A stretch of 64,000 nucleotides of DNA from Undibacterium parvum. Its GTDB lineage: Bacteria; Pseudomonadota; Gammaproteobacteria; Burkholderiales; Burkholderiaceae_D. Location of the stretch: the NCBI RefSeq assembly GCF_003955735.1, contig NZ_CP034464.1:2666001-2730000 (forward strand). Reading direction: 5' to 3'. The translations under genes and the position numbers were made by a program. The notes beneath the pieces are model-generated. The model saw nothing but the letters and a program-made list of their open reading frames with translations, did not search any database and had not been told where the DNA came from. Each line of letters begins with the position of its first letter. Positions within the stretch are counted from its first letter, which is position 1. This document shows, one piece after another, positions 17,164 to 26,218 of the stretch.

Positions 17164-17430
17164 CTACTCAGGCGTAATCTCTAAATAATCGAGCTTACCG
17201 CCCTTATTGAAATTGATCTCGACTAGCAGCGTCGCGCCGCTGTACAGCGCACGGTAACGGTAGCGCCGGTCTTCTCCATAGACGCTACGTGATAGCAGTT
17301 GCAGGCGTAAGCTAATCCACCATTTGGGTCGGAAGCCCGCCTGTATATTGGGTATGCTGTTTTTATTTTGAATAGATGCGAGGCAGGATGTGAATCCAGT
17401 GAGAGCGATGCGCACCGCAGTGATAGGCAT
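17164..17430 (-). CDS. small hypothetical protein (88 aa)
   Basis: Unrecognised ORF. The second half (KWWISLRLQLLSRSVYGEDR, then YRYRALYSGATLLVEINFN) has coding-like third-position use and plausible beta-strand character, while the first 30 residues are less protein-like. It could be a real small protein or the C-terminal remnant of a longer gene. It converges with the hydrolase gene, and a strong terminator stands just upstream of it. Confidence 0.4.
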   Translation of the reverse strand: MPITAVRIALTGFTSCLASIQNKNSIPNIQAGFRPKWWISLRLQLLSRSVYGEDRRYRYRALYSGATLLVEINFNKGGKLDYLEITPE

Positions 17431-17460
17431 GCATGGAAAAATACAGAATGCAGCAGAGCG

Positions 17461-17498
17461 AAAAGAAACGGCAGCGGGGGAGCGCTGCCGTTTCTTTT
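17461..17498. terminator. rho-independent terminator (bidirectional)
   Basis: Perfect 16-bp palindrome AAAAGAAACGGCAGCG / CGCTGCCGTTTCTTTT with a 6-nt loop. A and T runs on both flanks allow termination in either direction; it closes the leftward FilA-like gene at 17526. Confidence 0.85.
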
Positions 17499-17525
17499 AC
17501 AAAAGAAGTTCAAACAATTTTCAGC

Positions 17526-18032
17526 TTAGTGCGCCCAGATGTAAGCAGTAGTACCTTGCAATTTGATGTCATTCAAAGCGGTAGAGCCGAAAGACGCAGT
17601 GCTATGACCCATCTTGATGCTGGCAACAGACATGTTCAACTCATGACCAGCAGCTACTGTGATTTGAGGAACCGCGATTTTAACGACATCGCCAGTTGGC
17701 ATGAAAGCCGGCGCACCAGCACCACCGATAACGCCTAATACTGAGCCAGCACCTTGCGCTTCAGTGACGAAAGTCGCGTTGTTGATGATGTCGATAGTCG
17801 CAGCCAAAGAACCAGTGATAGAGATGTTGTTATGGCTGATAGAACCACCAGTAGCATCAGTGTCTGTGTAGACGAAAGAGCCGATGTTGATGTTCAGGTT
17901 AGCCGCGATAGACACACCGTCTTGACCGCTGACTTGGCTCAGGTCGGAATCATCAATAGTCGACATGGCAGATGCCGCCATTGCGAAAGACGACAAAGCT
18001 GCTGCGAGGGCGAGTTTCTTGAACAGTTTCAT
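17526..18032 (-). CDS. secreted FilA-like / DUF6160-type protein
   Basis: A 168-residue exported protein. The signal peptide is KKLALAAALSSFAMAASA, followed by the motif DDSDLSQVSGQDGVSIAANL, which I associate with FilA-like (DUF6160) proteins found near atypical pilus systems in Acinetobacter and relatives. The rest is rich in Gly, Ala, Thr, Ile and Asn with predicted beta strands and no catalytic motif. It is monocistronic, with a good Shine-Dalgarno and a perfect terminator, which suggests high expression. A role in surface fibres or adhesion is only an inference. Confidence 0.6.
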   Translation of the reverse strand: MKLFKKLALAAALSSFAMAASAMSTIDDSDLSQVSGQDGVSIAANLNINIGSFVYTDTDATGGSISHNNISITGSLAATIDIINNATFVTEAQGAGSVLGVIGGAGAPAFMPTGDVVKIAVPQITVAAGHELNMSVASIKMGHSTASFGSTALNDIKLQGTTAYIWAH

Positions 18033-18528
18033 GTTAAATCTCCAGTGGTGAGTAAATTATTTTTATATGCGTTGAAACATGTGCGTTGACACTTAACGGA
18101 GCACTCGCTAGCTGATTATTTCAGCGTAGACGAGGCCCGGTAATACGGTACTTTTGAATGGGGTCAAGAGTGCTGCATCACGTAATAAAGATTAAAGGAA
18201 TTGCTTTTTTTCTTACAGAATATATTTAGAATCTTTATTCGATTTTCAATGAAAAGCGTCTGATCTGAGGACATCTTTTGGTGGAAAAATACGCATCAAT
18301 TGACGATATATTGATGCCTATTTTGCTATGAAAAATATAATCTTTGTGCACACTGTCATCACAGTGAAATTTCAGTCTGAAGAGCTGCGAGTAAAAAAAC
18401 AACGGATGAAAAATAGCACGCGACGGAAGTTTCTCACCGGAATTTATATGGAAAAAATTCGAGAGAAAGTTCATCAGATACGCCCCAAATCTGCAGTGCT
18501 TAGGTGGCAGAGTTGAGTAAATGTTAGA
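18033..18528. other. intergenic region, promoters only
   Basis: About 500 bp between the divergent FilA-like gene and the thioesterase. It is AT-rich in the centre (18180-18350) and must hold both promoters. I see no repeat, operator or small RNA that I can defend. Confidence 0.4.
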
Positions 18529-18570
18529 GTGACGCATATTTTCAACATTGATCGCAAGGATATTCCCGGC

Positions 18571-19050
18571 ATGACCCAGCACATTATCCAAAACCCAGAA
18601 TTTCAGGCTTTACTCAAGCATGTGATGGAAGAAAAAATCCCATTTTGTCAGCTGCTGGGAATTAAGCTGAGTAGCTTTGACCCTGATAATCCGCAGATTA
18701 GTATCGATATGCGCGAACAATTGTTGGGTAATTTTTCCAAGGGCATGTTGCATGGTGGCGTGATCGCCTCGGTGCTCGATAGCATGGCTGGTTTTGCGAT
18801 CTTGCTCAAGATGGCGCAGCATAGTCCTAAGGACGATGCGATGTCGCAGCTGAAGGAATTTTCACGCATGAGTACCATCGATCTGCGCATTGATTATTTA
18901 CAACCAGGATTGGGCAAGAGCTTTACCGCCAGCGCTGAAGTGACGCGTCTGGGCAAGCGCATCGCCAATGTGCTGATGACGCTCAAAAATGAGAAAAATG
19001 ACTTGATCGCCACTGGCGCGGCAGCCTTTATGTTGCACGAGAAAGCCTAA
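18571..19050 (+). CDS. hotdog-fold thioesterase (PaaI/YigI-like)
   Basis: Acyl-CoA thioesterase-like protein, about 159 residues. The hotdog core shows MLHGGVIASVLDSMAGFAIL, the HGG...D motif of the PaaI group, followed by TIDLRIDYLQPGLGKSFTA and GKRIANVLMTL. It likely hydrolyses a medium or aromatic acyl-CoA in the cytosol. A GTG at 18529 would add 14 residues, but AAGGA stands 10 bp before ATG 18571, so I take the ATG. The next gene, selO, begins 5 bp after its stop, so they share a transcript. Confidence 0.85.
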   Translation: MTQHIIQNPEFQALLKHVMEEKIPFCQLLGIKLSSFDPDNPQISIDMREQLLGNFSKGMLHGGVIASVLDSMAGFAILLKMAQHSPKDDAMSQLKEFSRMSTIDLRIDYLQPGLGKSFTASAEVTRLGKRIANVLMTLKNEKNDLIATGAAAFMLHEKA

Positions 19051-19054
19051 TCCT

Positions 19055-20569
19055 ATGCCTAATACCAACCCTAACAATACTGCTGGCTTCGCGTTTGATA
19101 ACAGCTATGCGCGTGAACTGGCTGGCCTGTACGCACCGTGGCAAGCGGCGCAGGTGCCGCAGCCGAACGTGCGCAAATTGAATCAGACTCTGGCTGCGCA
19201 ACTCGGGCTTGATGTCGCGCTTTTAGATGGCGAGCTCGGTGCCGCGATCTTCTCCGGTAATCTGGCTCCGGCTGGCGCCACGCCTTTGGCGCAGGCGTAT
19301 TCCGGGCATCAGTTCGGACGATTTTCTGGGCAGTTGGGGGATGGACGTGCGCTCTTGTTGGGCGAAGTGATTGATATGCTAGGACAGCGCCGCGACATCG
19401 CCTTTAAAGGTTCTGGAGCTACCCCCTTCTCGCGTGGTGGTGATGGCAAGGCCACGCTGGCACCGATGCTGCGTGAGTACTTGATCAGTGAAGCCATGTA
19501 TGCCTTGGGCATACCGAGCACCAGAGCACTGGCCGTGGTCAGTACTGGCGAGGCGGTCGTACGCGAAACCGTGTTGCCCGGTGCGGTGCTGACCCGCGTC
19601 GCCAGCAGTCATCTGCGGGTAGGGACATTTCAGTTTGTGGCAGCACAAGATGATGAGATCGCACTGCGTCAACTGGCCGACTATGCGATAGCGCGCCACG
19701 ATGCCGCATTGGCCGATCACGAAAATCCCTATTTGAGTTTTCTACAAGCCGTCAGTGAACGGCAAGCTGCTTTGTTGGCTCAGTGGATGCTGGTCGGCTT
19801 TATTCACGGCGTGATGAATACTGACAATATGACGATCTCGGGCGAGACTATCGACTACGGTCCTTGCGCCTTCATGGATAGTTACGACCCCAACACCGTA
19901 TTCAGTTCTATCGACAGACAAGGTCGCTACGCGTATGGCAATCAGCCACAGATCGCGCAATGGAATCTGGCACGTCTGGCCGAAACTTTATTGACGCTGA
20001 TCGATCCAGACCCGGAACGCGCCGTGCTGCTAGCGACTGCGGTGTTAGATAGTTTTCCGCAACGCTATCAGGCGCATTGGTTGACGGGTATGCGGGATAA
20101 GCTGGGTTGGGTAGGTGAGCAGCCGGGTGATATGGAATTGGCCAAAGATTTTCTGACGAGTATGGAAGGGCAGGACGTCGATTTTACGCTGGCGTTTCGC
20201 GCTCTGGCGGAGCTGCTAGCGTCACCAGCTAACCAAGCTGCTAGCGGCTTGCACGCTTTGTATCAGGACAGCGCAAAGCTCGATCGCTGGTTGCCACTGT
20301 GGCGCCAACGTGTGCTGAACCAGGCACAGGTGCCGGAAGCTTTAGCCCAGCGCGCCAGCGCGATGCGTGCCGTTAATCCTGCCTATATTCCGCGCAATCA
20401 TCTGGTCGAACAAGCTTTGAATGCCGCGCTGCAAGGTGATTTTGAAGCCTTCGAACAATTGCTAGAGGTGCTGCAAAACCCGTATCAAGAAAGGGCGGAG
20501 TGGGCCTCGTATGCCGAGCCAGGGCCGGCCAGCGCGGCAGCATGTTACCGTACCTTTTGCGGTACCTGA
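19055..20569 (+). CDS. selO: protein adenylyltransferase SelO (YdiU/UPF0061)
   Basis: Pseudokinase-fold AMPylator, 504 residues, that transfers AMP from ATP to protein hydroxyls and is linked to redox stress. Signature segments: YSGHQFGRFSGQLGDGRA, AFKGSGATPFSRGGDGKA (glycine-rich ATP loop), REYLISEAMYALGIPSTRA, HGVMNTDNM and DYGPCAFMDSY (metal-binding Asn and Asp). The C-terminus YRTFCGT has the conserved cysteine in place of selenocysteine. Length is normal for bacterial SelO. It is translated just after the thioesterase gene. Confidence 0.95.
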   Translation: MPNTNPNNTAGFAFDNSYARELAGLYAPWQAAQVPQPNVRKLNQTLAAQLGLDVALLDGELGAAIFSGNLAPAGATPLAQAYSGHQFGRFSGQLGDGRALLLGEVIDMLGQRRDIAFKGSGATPFSRGGDGKATLAPMLREYLISEAMYALGIPSTRALAVVSTGEAVVRETVLPGAVLTRVASSHLRVGTFQFVAAQDDEIALRQLADYAIARHDAALADHENPYLSFLQAVSERQAALLAQWMLVGFIHGVMNTDNMTISGETIDYGPCAFMDSYDPNTVFSSIDRQGRYAYGNQPQIAQWNLARLAETLLTLIDPDPERAVLLATAVLDSFPQRYQAHWLTGMRDKLGWVGEQPGDMELAKDFLTSMEGQDVDFTLAFRALAELLASPANQAASGLHALYQDSAKLDRWLPLWRQRVLNQAQVPEALAQRASAMRAVNPAYIPRNHLVEQALNAALQGDFEAFEQLLEVLQNPYQERAEWASYAEPGPASAAACYRTFCGT

Positions 20570-20610
20570 GGCCAGTTGAGGCGCCCGGTGTTTTTAATGA
20601 GCCTGCTGTG

Positions 20611-20676
20611 ACGCGCATATTCCATGCGCCTTCCCAGCCTGCCTGCCCGCAGAACCGCATGGGATATGCGTGAGCG
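20611..20676. repeat. REP-like palindromic repeat, copy 3
   Basis: Arms GCGCATATTCCATGCGCC and CCGCATGGGATATGCGTGAG around the CCAGCCTGCCTGCCCG centre. It lies between selO and the GST gene. Confidence 0.8.
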
Positions 20677-20735
20677 CAGTGTGCCATAGAATTATTTAGG
20701 GCGTTTTTTAGTGAATCTTTTTTGAGGGCGTAAGC

Positions 20736-21371
20736 ATGCTACTTTATGGCAGTACCGACTCCGGTCACTCCTACAAAATCCGTGCGTTTTTATTGCTCAC
20801 GGCAAGCCCACACGCATATCAGTGGATAGATCTGGCTCTGCCTCAGTCACACAGATTGGCGGCCTTTGTGGCGGCCAGTAAATTTGGCGAGGTGCCGGTA
20901 TTGCTCGATCAAGGGCAAGCTATGTGCCAGTCGAATGCGATTCTGATGTATCTGGCGCAGCGCGTCGGCAAACTGGCAGGCGCTGAAACGGAATGGCAGG
21001 GCGTGCTTGAATGGCTCTCATGGGAAAGCAATCGCATAGGATTTAGCCTGCCCAATCTGCGTTATGCGCTACGCTGGAGCGCGCAACCGCCCGAGGTTCT
21101 GCATTACCTGCGGCAGCGCGTGCTGGCCGATCTGGCCAGGCTGGATGCGGCCGTCTCTGCGCAGGATTTCTTGCTGCCGTCCGGTCCCAGTATTGCCGAC
21201 CTCAGTTGTTCTGCGTATTTGTTTTGGTTAGATCAAGTCGGGATAGACGAAAGCGCCTACCCGCATCTGCAGCGCTGGCTGGCGCGTCTGCGCGCACTAC
21301 CGCACTGGCAGCATCCGGATCTGGCGATGCAAGCTGTCGCGCCAGATACTTCCCTTGCCAGAGATGAGTAG
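20736..21371 (+). CDS. glutathione S-transferase family protein
   Basis: Cytosolic GST-fold protein of 211 residues. The N-terminal thioredoxin-like domain has LLYGSTDSGHSYKIRAFLLL (active-site serine region), the cis-proline GEVPVLLD and the glutathione-contacting QSNAILMYLA. The C-terminal helical domain contains PSIADLSCSAYLFWL, the usual N-capping box, and ends in PHLQRWLARLRALPHW. The substrate is not predictable. GAGGG precedes the ATG. The gene is bracketed by two REP-like repeats. Confidence 0.88.
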   Translation: MLLYGSTDSGHSYKIRAFLLLTASPHAYQWIDLALPQSHRLAAFVAASKFGEVPVLLDQGQAMCQSNAILMYLAQRVGKLAGAETEWQGVLEWLSWESNRIGFSLPNLRYALRWSAQPPEVLHYLRQRVLADLARLDAAVSAQDFLLPSGPSIADLSCSAYLFWLDQVGIDESAYPHLQRWLARLRALPHWQHPDLAMQAVAPDTSLARDE

Positions 21372-21414
21372 ATCTAGCGGCTGCGGCCAATCAGGATTTT
21401 TTTGATGCAAGGCC

Positions 21415-21485
21415 CAGCGCGCATATTCCATGCGCCTCGCCAGCCTGCCTGCCCGCAAAGCCGCATGGAATATGCGCGAGCGGGC
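21415..21485. repeat. REP-like palindromic repeat, copy 4
   Basis: The cleanest copy: GCGCATATTCCATGCG and, after CCTCGCCAGCCTGCCTGCCC, GCCGCATGGAATATGCGC. It lies 27 bp upstream of the second MITE. Confidence 0.8.
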
Positions 21486-21511
21486 AGGGGTGTTTTTTAT
21501 TACACTAACTT

Positions 21512-21794
21512 GTTACTGTTCAGCCAGCGATGAAAACTCCCTCGCCCGCTAGCGGGAGAGGGCCGGGGGCGGAACAGGGAATTTGGATAGCATGCCATCC
21601 ACCTGTGTAGCAATATTCGCTTATATGCGAATATGCGCACTGCAAGGGAGGACGATTGAGCAAGGCTTGTCTTCAAATAGCTGATGCGCTTAGCAATATG
21701 AAAAATCAAACATTGTGCAAATTTGAACTACCCTCACCCCAACCCTTGTCCCGCGAGCGGGAGAAGGGCTTTGTATAGCAGGCTGAACAGTTAC
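21512..21794. mobile_element. MITE with IS66-like ends (283 bp)
   Basis: Bounded by GTTACTGTTCAGCC on the left and GGCTGAACAGTTAC on the right, the same ends as the 165-bp element at 2509. CTAACTT is duplicated on both sides (21505-21511 and 21795-21801), a 7-bp target duplication with the eighth position differing. The interior is unlike the first element: it holds two copies of a CCCGCTAGCGGGAGAGGGC-type palindrome, one at each end. No transposase is encoded. It sits between the convergent GST and S9 peptidase genes. Confidence 0.78.
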
Positions 21795-21816
21795 CTAACT
21801 TGCTGACACTAGCGAT

Positions 21817-24501
21817 TTACTTGGCAACGCCCAAATGCTGGAGGAAGAAGCTTTCGTATTTCTTGTGGCGACCCTTGGCTTTGACGACGCCATCGAGGCC
21901 ATGTTCGCCGTCTGGATCTAGGAACAGATCGACTAGACCTTCCTTGCCGTTCTCCAATAAGGCACGATACACGTTGACGGTATCCTGATACAGCACATTC
22001 GGATCTTGCATACCATGTACCAGCATCAGTGGTTTTTTTAGTCCTGTGGTGAGCGGTAATAAGGAGTAGCGGCGCAGCGTGGGTTTGCTGCGTTCGGTCT
22101 TGCCTATGGTGCGGCCGCTGTACCAGCTATTATAGTTTTCCCATTCGGTGGGGCCGGCTCCGGCGATGCCAGCGGCAAAAGTGTCGGGGCTGGTGTACAT
22201 GGTGTATTGGGTTTGGAAGCCACCGAAACTCCATCCTGTTAAACCTATGCGCTGGGCATCGACGCCTAGATTTTTTTGCATATAACTGGCCAGGTCTTGC
22301 AGGTCTTCGGTTTGTGGTTTGCCGACTTGTTCCCAGTTGGCGTCACTGAATTTTCGCCCGTAATTGGAGTGTCCGCGCGGATCGACGGCAACCATCACAT
22401 AACCATGTTTGGCCGCCATATACATGCCGAATAAATAGGCAGTCGCTTGAAAACTGTCGGTCTCGACGATATGCCTGTCATTGAGCGGGCCACCGTAGGT
22501 GTACACCACCGCAGGGCGCAGATCGCTGGCTTGCCAGTTGGCCGGTTTGAAGACATACGCCTCGATCGCATCACCGTGCCGGTTCGCATAGCTAAACCGG
22601 GCGGGGCGTAAGAGGTCAATATTTTTCCATTGCGGGTCGTGGCTATCGGTCAGCACACTGCGGGCACGCGTATCGAGCTTGATTAATTGCAGCTCAGGGC
22701 GCTTAGACCATTGGCCTGCAACACTGACCAATTGTTGGCCGTTCTCTGCCATCGCGCTGTTGCGATGAAAGTCGCCAGCCTGACCAAGCGCCGTCATACT
22801 GCCATCGGCTAGCTTGACGCTATACGCATTCATGGCGGCAAAATCGTCGCGATTGGCCAGCACCAACATGGTTTTGCTGTCTGGGCTAAAACCTATGATG
22901 TGATGCGCCTCAAAATTGCCCTTGAGTAGAGCTTGTGCCTTGCCCTTGCCGTCTTTAGCGTCGCTATCGATCAGGTAGGGTTGGCGGTAGCCGTTCTGAT
23001 CCAGAATGGCAATGAGGCTCTTGCCATCCGGTGTAAAGCGCGGTGCGATGACATTGACCACCTCGTGGCCGACATCGCCGCGTTGCTCAAACACTAGCGT
23101 CGGTTTGAGGTTTTCATCGGCTTTGCCTACATAGATGCGCAGCAATTGCTTCTCACGTTCCCAGGTTGAAAAGGTATACCGGCTGGCGTCCTTGGCCCAG
23201 CTTACTTTACTCATTTCAAACCAGACATCGCCGCCTTCATTGCTAAACACAGGCGGAGCTTGCAATTTTGGATCTGCATTATTCTCGCTGACGCGGCGTA
23301 TGTAGAGCGCACTGGCAAGTACTTTGCGTTTGTCATCCGAGACTTCGCGCGGCACTTTTTTAGCGCTGGCAAAACGTTCGCTGTAATTCATGATTTCGAC
23401 CTGGCGCTCCGCCGCTGGTGCGGGTTTGCCAGCTTCTGGCACCGCGTCTGGGGCTTCCGCGCTGATCGCCATCCAGCGCCGGTCTTCGCTTAAGACGGTT
23501 TCTTTGATGCTGTATTTTTTATCGGCGTCGTCCGGATGGATTAATTCGCGGTTGAGTTGACGCAAATCACCATTCTCAAAATTGGCGCTATAAATGCGCT
23601 TGTCGTCCATGTACAAATAGCCTTGATCTTCGGCGCTATAGCCGATCAGGCGTTCAGCTTTATCGGTCTGAGTTAGGCGCGCTATCTTGCCAGTGGCTGC
23701 TTGCAGACGGAATAGATCACCACGGTATTGGAAGATCAGTTCATTGGCCTTTTTTGCCCATGCCAGGTTCTCGACGCCGGGATAGAGATCGCTGGCTTTG
23801 AGCCTTTCTTTGACGAGTTTCTTTTTCAGTTCGTCGCGCAATTCCCAGATTTCCTTGGCCTTATCGTCTTCTGAACTCTTGTCGGCTTTCTCGTCTTTTT
23901 TATCTGCATCCGCTTTGCCGGCCTCGGCTTTATTGGTTTTTCCTAAGGCTGCCATGGCGATTTTTTCTTTGGCGGCATCGGCCGCGAGCATGGCTTTTTT
24001 GGTGGCGTCTTTGGTTTTTTTATCTGCCAGTTCTTGTTTGATGCCCGCTAATGCGGCGGTTTCCCAGAGACTCAGATCGACTTTCTCTCCGCGCAAATAG
24101 GCAGCGTGGGCTTCGGCCTTGGCTTGCCGCTCGCTTTCTTCTTGTTCTTTTTGGAGAGCCTTTTTATCGAAGCGCAGCCAGTCCTCTGGGGCATCGTAGC
24201 TTTTCATGAGGGTAGGCGAAGTGATGCGGCTCGTGCTGCCTGTGAGCGTGTCGTGCAGGTAAAGGTCGGAACCATTTTCACCGAAAGGATTCCACAAATA
24301 CGCCAGATAACGGCCATCTGCGCTAAAGTGCAACTGACTCGCGGCCTGGCCTGCATAGCTTTTGGCGCGGTAGACCTGCTCTAGTGTCAATTCACTAGCA
24401 GTAGCGCTGACAACCGAGGCCGTACTTTGATTATTCGCGGCCAATGCTAAGCTGCTAGAAAACGCCAATGCGATGCTAAGGCTGAGTAGTTTGGGTAACA
24501 T
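21817..24501 (-). CDS. secreted S9 family prolyl oligopeptidase-like peptidase
   Basis: Exported serine peptidase of 894 residues, DPP IV-like. A signal peptide (about 1-21) precedes a beta-propeller domain and a C-terminal alpha/beta-hydrolase domain. The catalytic triad can be read: Ser758 in TGWSFGGFQ, Asp833 in HGMQDPN and His867 in DGEHGLDG. Residues 112-236 are an unusual charged, Ala/Lys/Glu-rich insertion likely to form coiled coil, placed inside the propeller. Such enzymes cut after proline or alanine near peptide N-termini in the periplasm. It is transcribed alone and converges with GST. Confidence 0.9.
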   Translation of the reverse strand: MLPKLLSLSIALAFSSSLALAANNQSTASVVSATASELTLEQVYRAKSYAGQAASQLHFSADGRYLAYLWNPFGENGSDLYLHDTLTGSTSRITSPTLMKSYDAPEDWLRFDKKALQKEQEESERQAKAEAHAAYLRGEKVDLSLWETAALAGIKQELADKKTKDATKKAMLAADAAKEKIAMAALGKTNKAEAGKADADKKDEKADKSSEDDKAKEIWELRDELKKKLVKERLKASDLYPGVENLAWAKKANELIFQYRGDLFRLQAATGKIARLTQTDKAERLIGYSAEDQGYLYMDDKRIYSANFENGDLRQLNRELIHPDDADKKYSIKETVLSEDRRWMAISAEAPDAVPEAGKPAPAAERQVEIMNYSERFASAKKVPREVSDDKRKVLASALYIRRVSENNADPKLQAPPVFSNEGGDVWFEMSKVSWAKDASRYTFSTWEREKQLLRIYVGKADENLKPTLVFEQRGDVGHEVVNVIAPRFTPDGKSLIAILDQNGYRQPYLIDSDAKDGKGKAQALLKGNFEAHHIIGFSPDSKTMLVLANRDDFAAMNAYSVKLADGSMTALGQAGDFHRNSAMAENGQQLVSVAGQWSKRPELQLIKLDTRARSVLTDSHDPQWKNIDLLRPARFSYANRHGDAIEAYVFKPANWQASDLRPAVVYTYGGPLNDRHIVETDSFQATAYLFGMYMAAKHGYVMVAVDPRGHSNYGRKFSDANWEQVGKPQTEDLQDLASYMQKNLGVDAQRIGLTGWSFGGFQTQYTMYTSPDTFAAGIAGAGPTEWENYNSWYSGRTIGKTERSKPTLRRYSLLPLTTGLKKPLMLVHGMQDPNVLYQDTVNVYRALLENGKEGLVDLFLDPDGEHGLDGVVKAKGRHKKYESFFLQHLGVAK

Positions 24502-24622
24502 GCGGTCCTATCGTTTTTTTAGTGGAAATGTAGTCTGCGCCTTCGACTAGCAAGAGAGGCAAACAGTTCCCTGGTCACTAAATCAGATTCAGCACAGGCA
24601 AACTAAAGTTTGTGCCGACAAA

Positions 24623-25672
24623 TCAGACCACCCACTGACCATCGCGATACACCACTTCATCGTCCAGCAAGACCGTTTCGGTGACGGCGAAGACGTCGAC
24701 GTGGTGTTTGCCGTCGCCGCGTTTAAAATTCGGTTTCCCGTAGATGCCGTGTTTGGCGCCCAGCGATAAGTGGATGCCGCACATGCGCTCGTAAGTGCCG
24801 ATGTCGCTCACGGTGCGGTCTTTGGTAAACGAGCGGTTCATGCCAAAGCCAAGTTCGCGCACCCAGACCACGCCGCCTTCATCGGCGCGAATATTCGCCA
24901 GTACCTGATCGAATTCCGGTGTCGAGTCTAGTGCTGCTATCACCTGGCCTTGTTCCACTACCAGCGTGATCGGCTGAGCTGGTTGATTAACGCTAAAAGT
25001 GGTGTCGCCGAAGATGAAGATGCGGACCCGGCCACTGACCGCTTGCAGATCTTTGGCTTCGGTAAATACTTCACCGATAGGGAACTGACCGCCGACGTTT
25101 TTCATTTCGCTATAGTCGCCGATATTCAGTTTGGCCGATTCAAACGGCGAGGCGAAGATTAACTTCTCACCTCCGCTATCGACCACGCCATGGCTGGCGG
25201 CATCGATCTTTTGTTTTAGCGCATTGCCGACGCCTCGGTAGTAGGCAGGGTCGTAAGCCAGCGCATCGATGTAGTACAACACTTGCTCGCCAGGCATACG
25301 CCCTAGATGCGGATGCTCGATGACCTTGAGCTCACGCTTGAACAGCTCGACCCGGATACGGAAGGCGTCCATACGAAAATTGGTACTTTGTATCAGTACC
25401 ACCAGATCGGAGGCGACTAGCGGAGCCAGCATTGCCAATACCGCTTCCGGCGTGCTGGTGTCAAAGTCTATGAACTGCGCCTTAGGCAAGGCGCGACGAT
25501 ATGCCGCAGTCAAAGCTAGAGCCAACTCACAGCGGGTATCGAACACCACCACGGCAGCGTGGCTGTCATCATGCTTAAATGCAAAGCTCAAAATATCGCT
25601 GATATGGCGTGCTGCGGTTGCGATGCTAGCGGCTTGTTGAGCGCTAGGCTCCGTGTTGGTGGCGTGTGTCAT
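24623..25672 (-). CDS. M29-like aminopeptidase family protein
   Basis: About 349 residues, related to the thermophilic metallo-aminopeptidase (M29/AmpS) fold. Supporting segments are GGQFPIGEVFTEAKDL (metal-ligand Glu region), VWVRELGFGMNRS, and CGIHLSLGAKHGIYGKPNFK followed by HHVDVFA with candidate metal-binding His and Asp. The N-terminal half (AVVVFDTRCELALALTAAYR) is Rossmann-like. The first codon at 25684 is TTG; ATG 25672 is the likelier start. The enzymatic function is an inference from motifs. Confidence 0.65.
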   Translation of the reverse strand: MTHATNTEPSAQQAASIATAARHISDILSFAFKHDDSHAAVVVFDTRCELALALTAAYRRALPKAQFIDFDTSTPEAVLAMLAPLVASDLVVLIQSTNFRMDAFRIRVELFKRELKVIEHPHLGRMPGEQVLYYIDALAYDPAYYRGVGNALKQKIDAASHGVVDSGGEKLIFASPFESAKLNIGDYSEMKNVGGQFPIGEVFTEAKDLQAVSGRVRIFIFGDTTFSVNQPAQPITLVVEQGQVIAALDSTPEFDQVLANIRADEGGVVWVRELGFGMNRSFTKDRTVSDIGTYERMCGIHLSLGAKHGIYGKPNFKRGDGKHHVDVFAVTETVLLDDEVVYRDGQWVV

Positions 25673-25684
25673 AGGGGAATGCAA

Positions 25685-26218
25685 TAGAGAATCGGACGTT
25701 TGAAAGTGTCGTTATTAAGCGCGACTGCAAACTAATTCGCCATTTTATAGAAGTGTCGCTTGATGCGCACTGTTTGAGCGCTATTACTGAATTTTAGTTT
25801 GTGATAGCGCAAATCGCGTGTGCACATTTTTAGCCTGAATGGCAATAGTGTGCGGCTAGGATTTGCGCCAAATAATCTTATAGATTGTGGCGCGCGACTA
25901 AACGTAAACGGTGGAAAACTTGAGCGCTCTATTTAATGCTTGCTCCAACGCGATTTTTGCCAACTTCCTAATCTGTGATGCGATGCCAAGGGCTGTGAAT
26001 TGATGTGCGCATTGATACGGGCTAGGCATCGTCCGGCGTAGCTTGCCAGACTTCTTAGCCCATAAGGATAGCGGTTTTTGTCGGATATAGTGCGCAGAGT
26101 ATTCATGATGCATGGCTTGTTTAGTTGGATGAGATGCCATTATAGGTGTTAATATTTGCACTGAATATGTGGTAATTTGCAGTTTTTATTTGCGGAAACG
26201 CACAGTTAGAGTGAGCCT
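25685..26218. other. intergenic region, nothing recognised
   Basis: About 530 bp between the divergent M29-like and LysR genes. An 87-codon open frame on the minus strand (25898-26161) has no recognisable family or Shine-Dalgarno and is probably chance. No repeat or RNA structure is convincing. Confidence 0.4.

Noticed and set aside
18235..18591. 118-codon minus-strand ORF
   Set aside because: AT-rich, Phe/Ser/Ile-heavy translation, overlaps the thioesterase start, no family or ribosome-binding site.
20550..20572. selenocysteine (TGA) read-through at the SelO C-terminus
   Set aside because: The conserved position is already a cysteine codon (FCGT) before the TGA, so the stop is genuine.
20373..20687. 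104-codon minus-strand ORF over the selO end
   Set aside because: Shadow of selO continued through a REP-like repeat.
25898..26161. 87-codon minus-strand ORF
   Set aside because: No recognisable domain, no Shine-Dalgarno; most likely chance.
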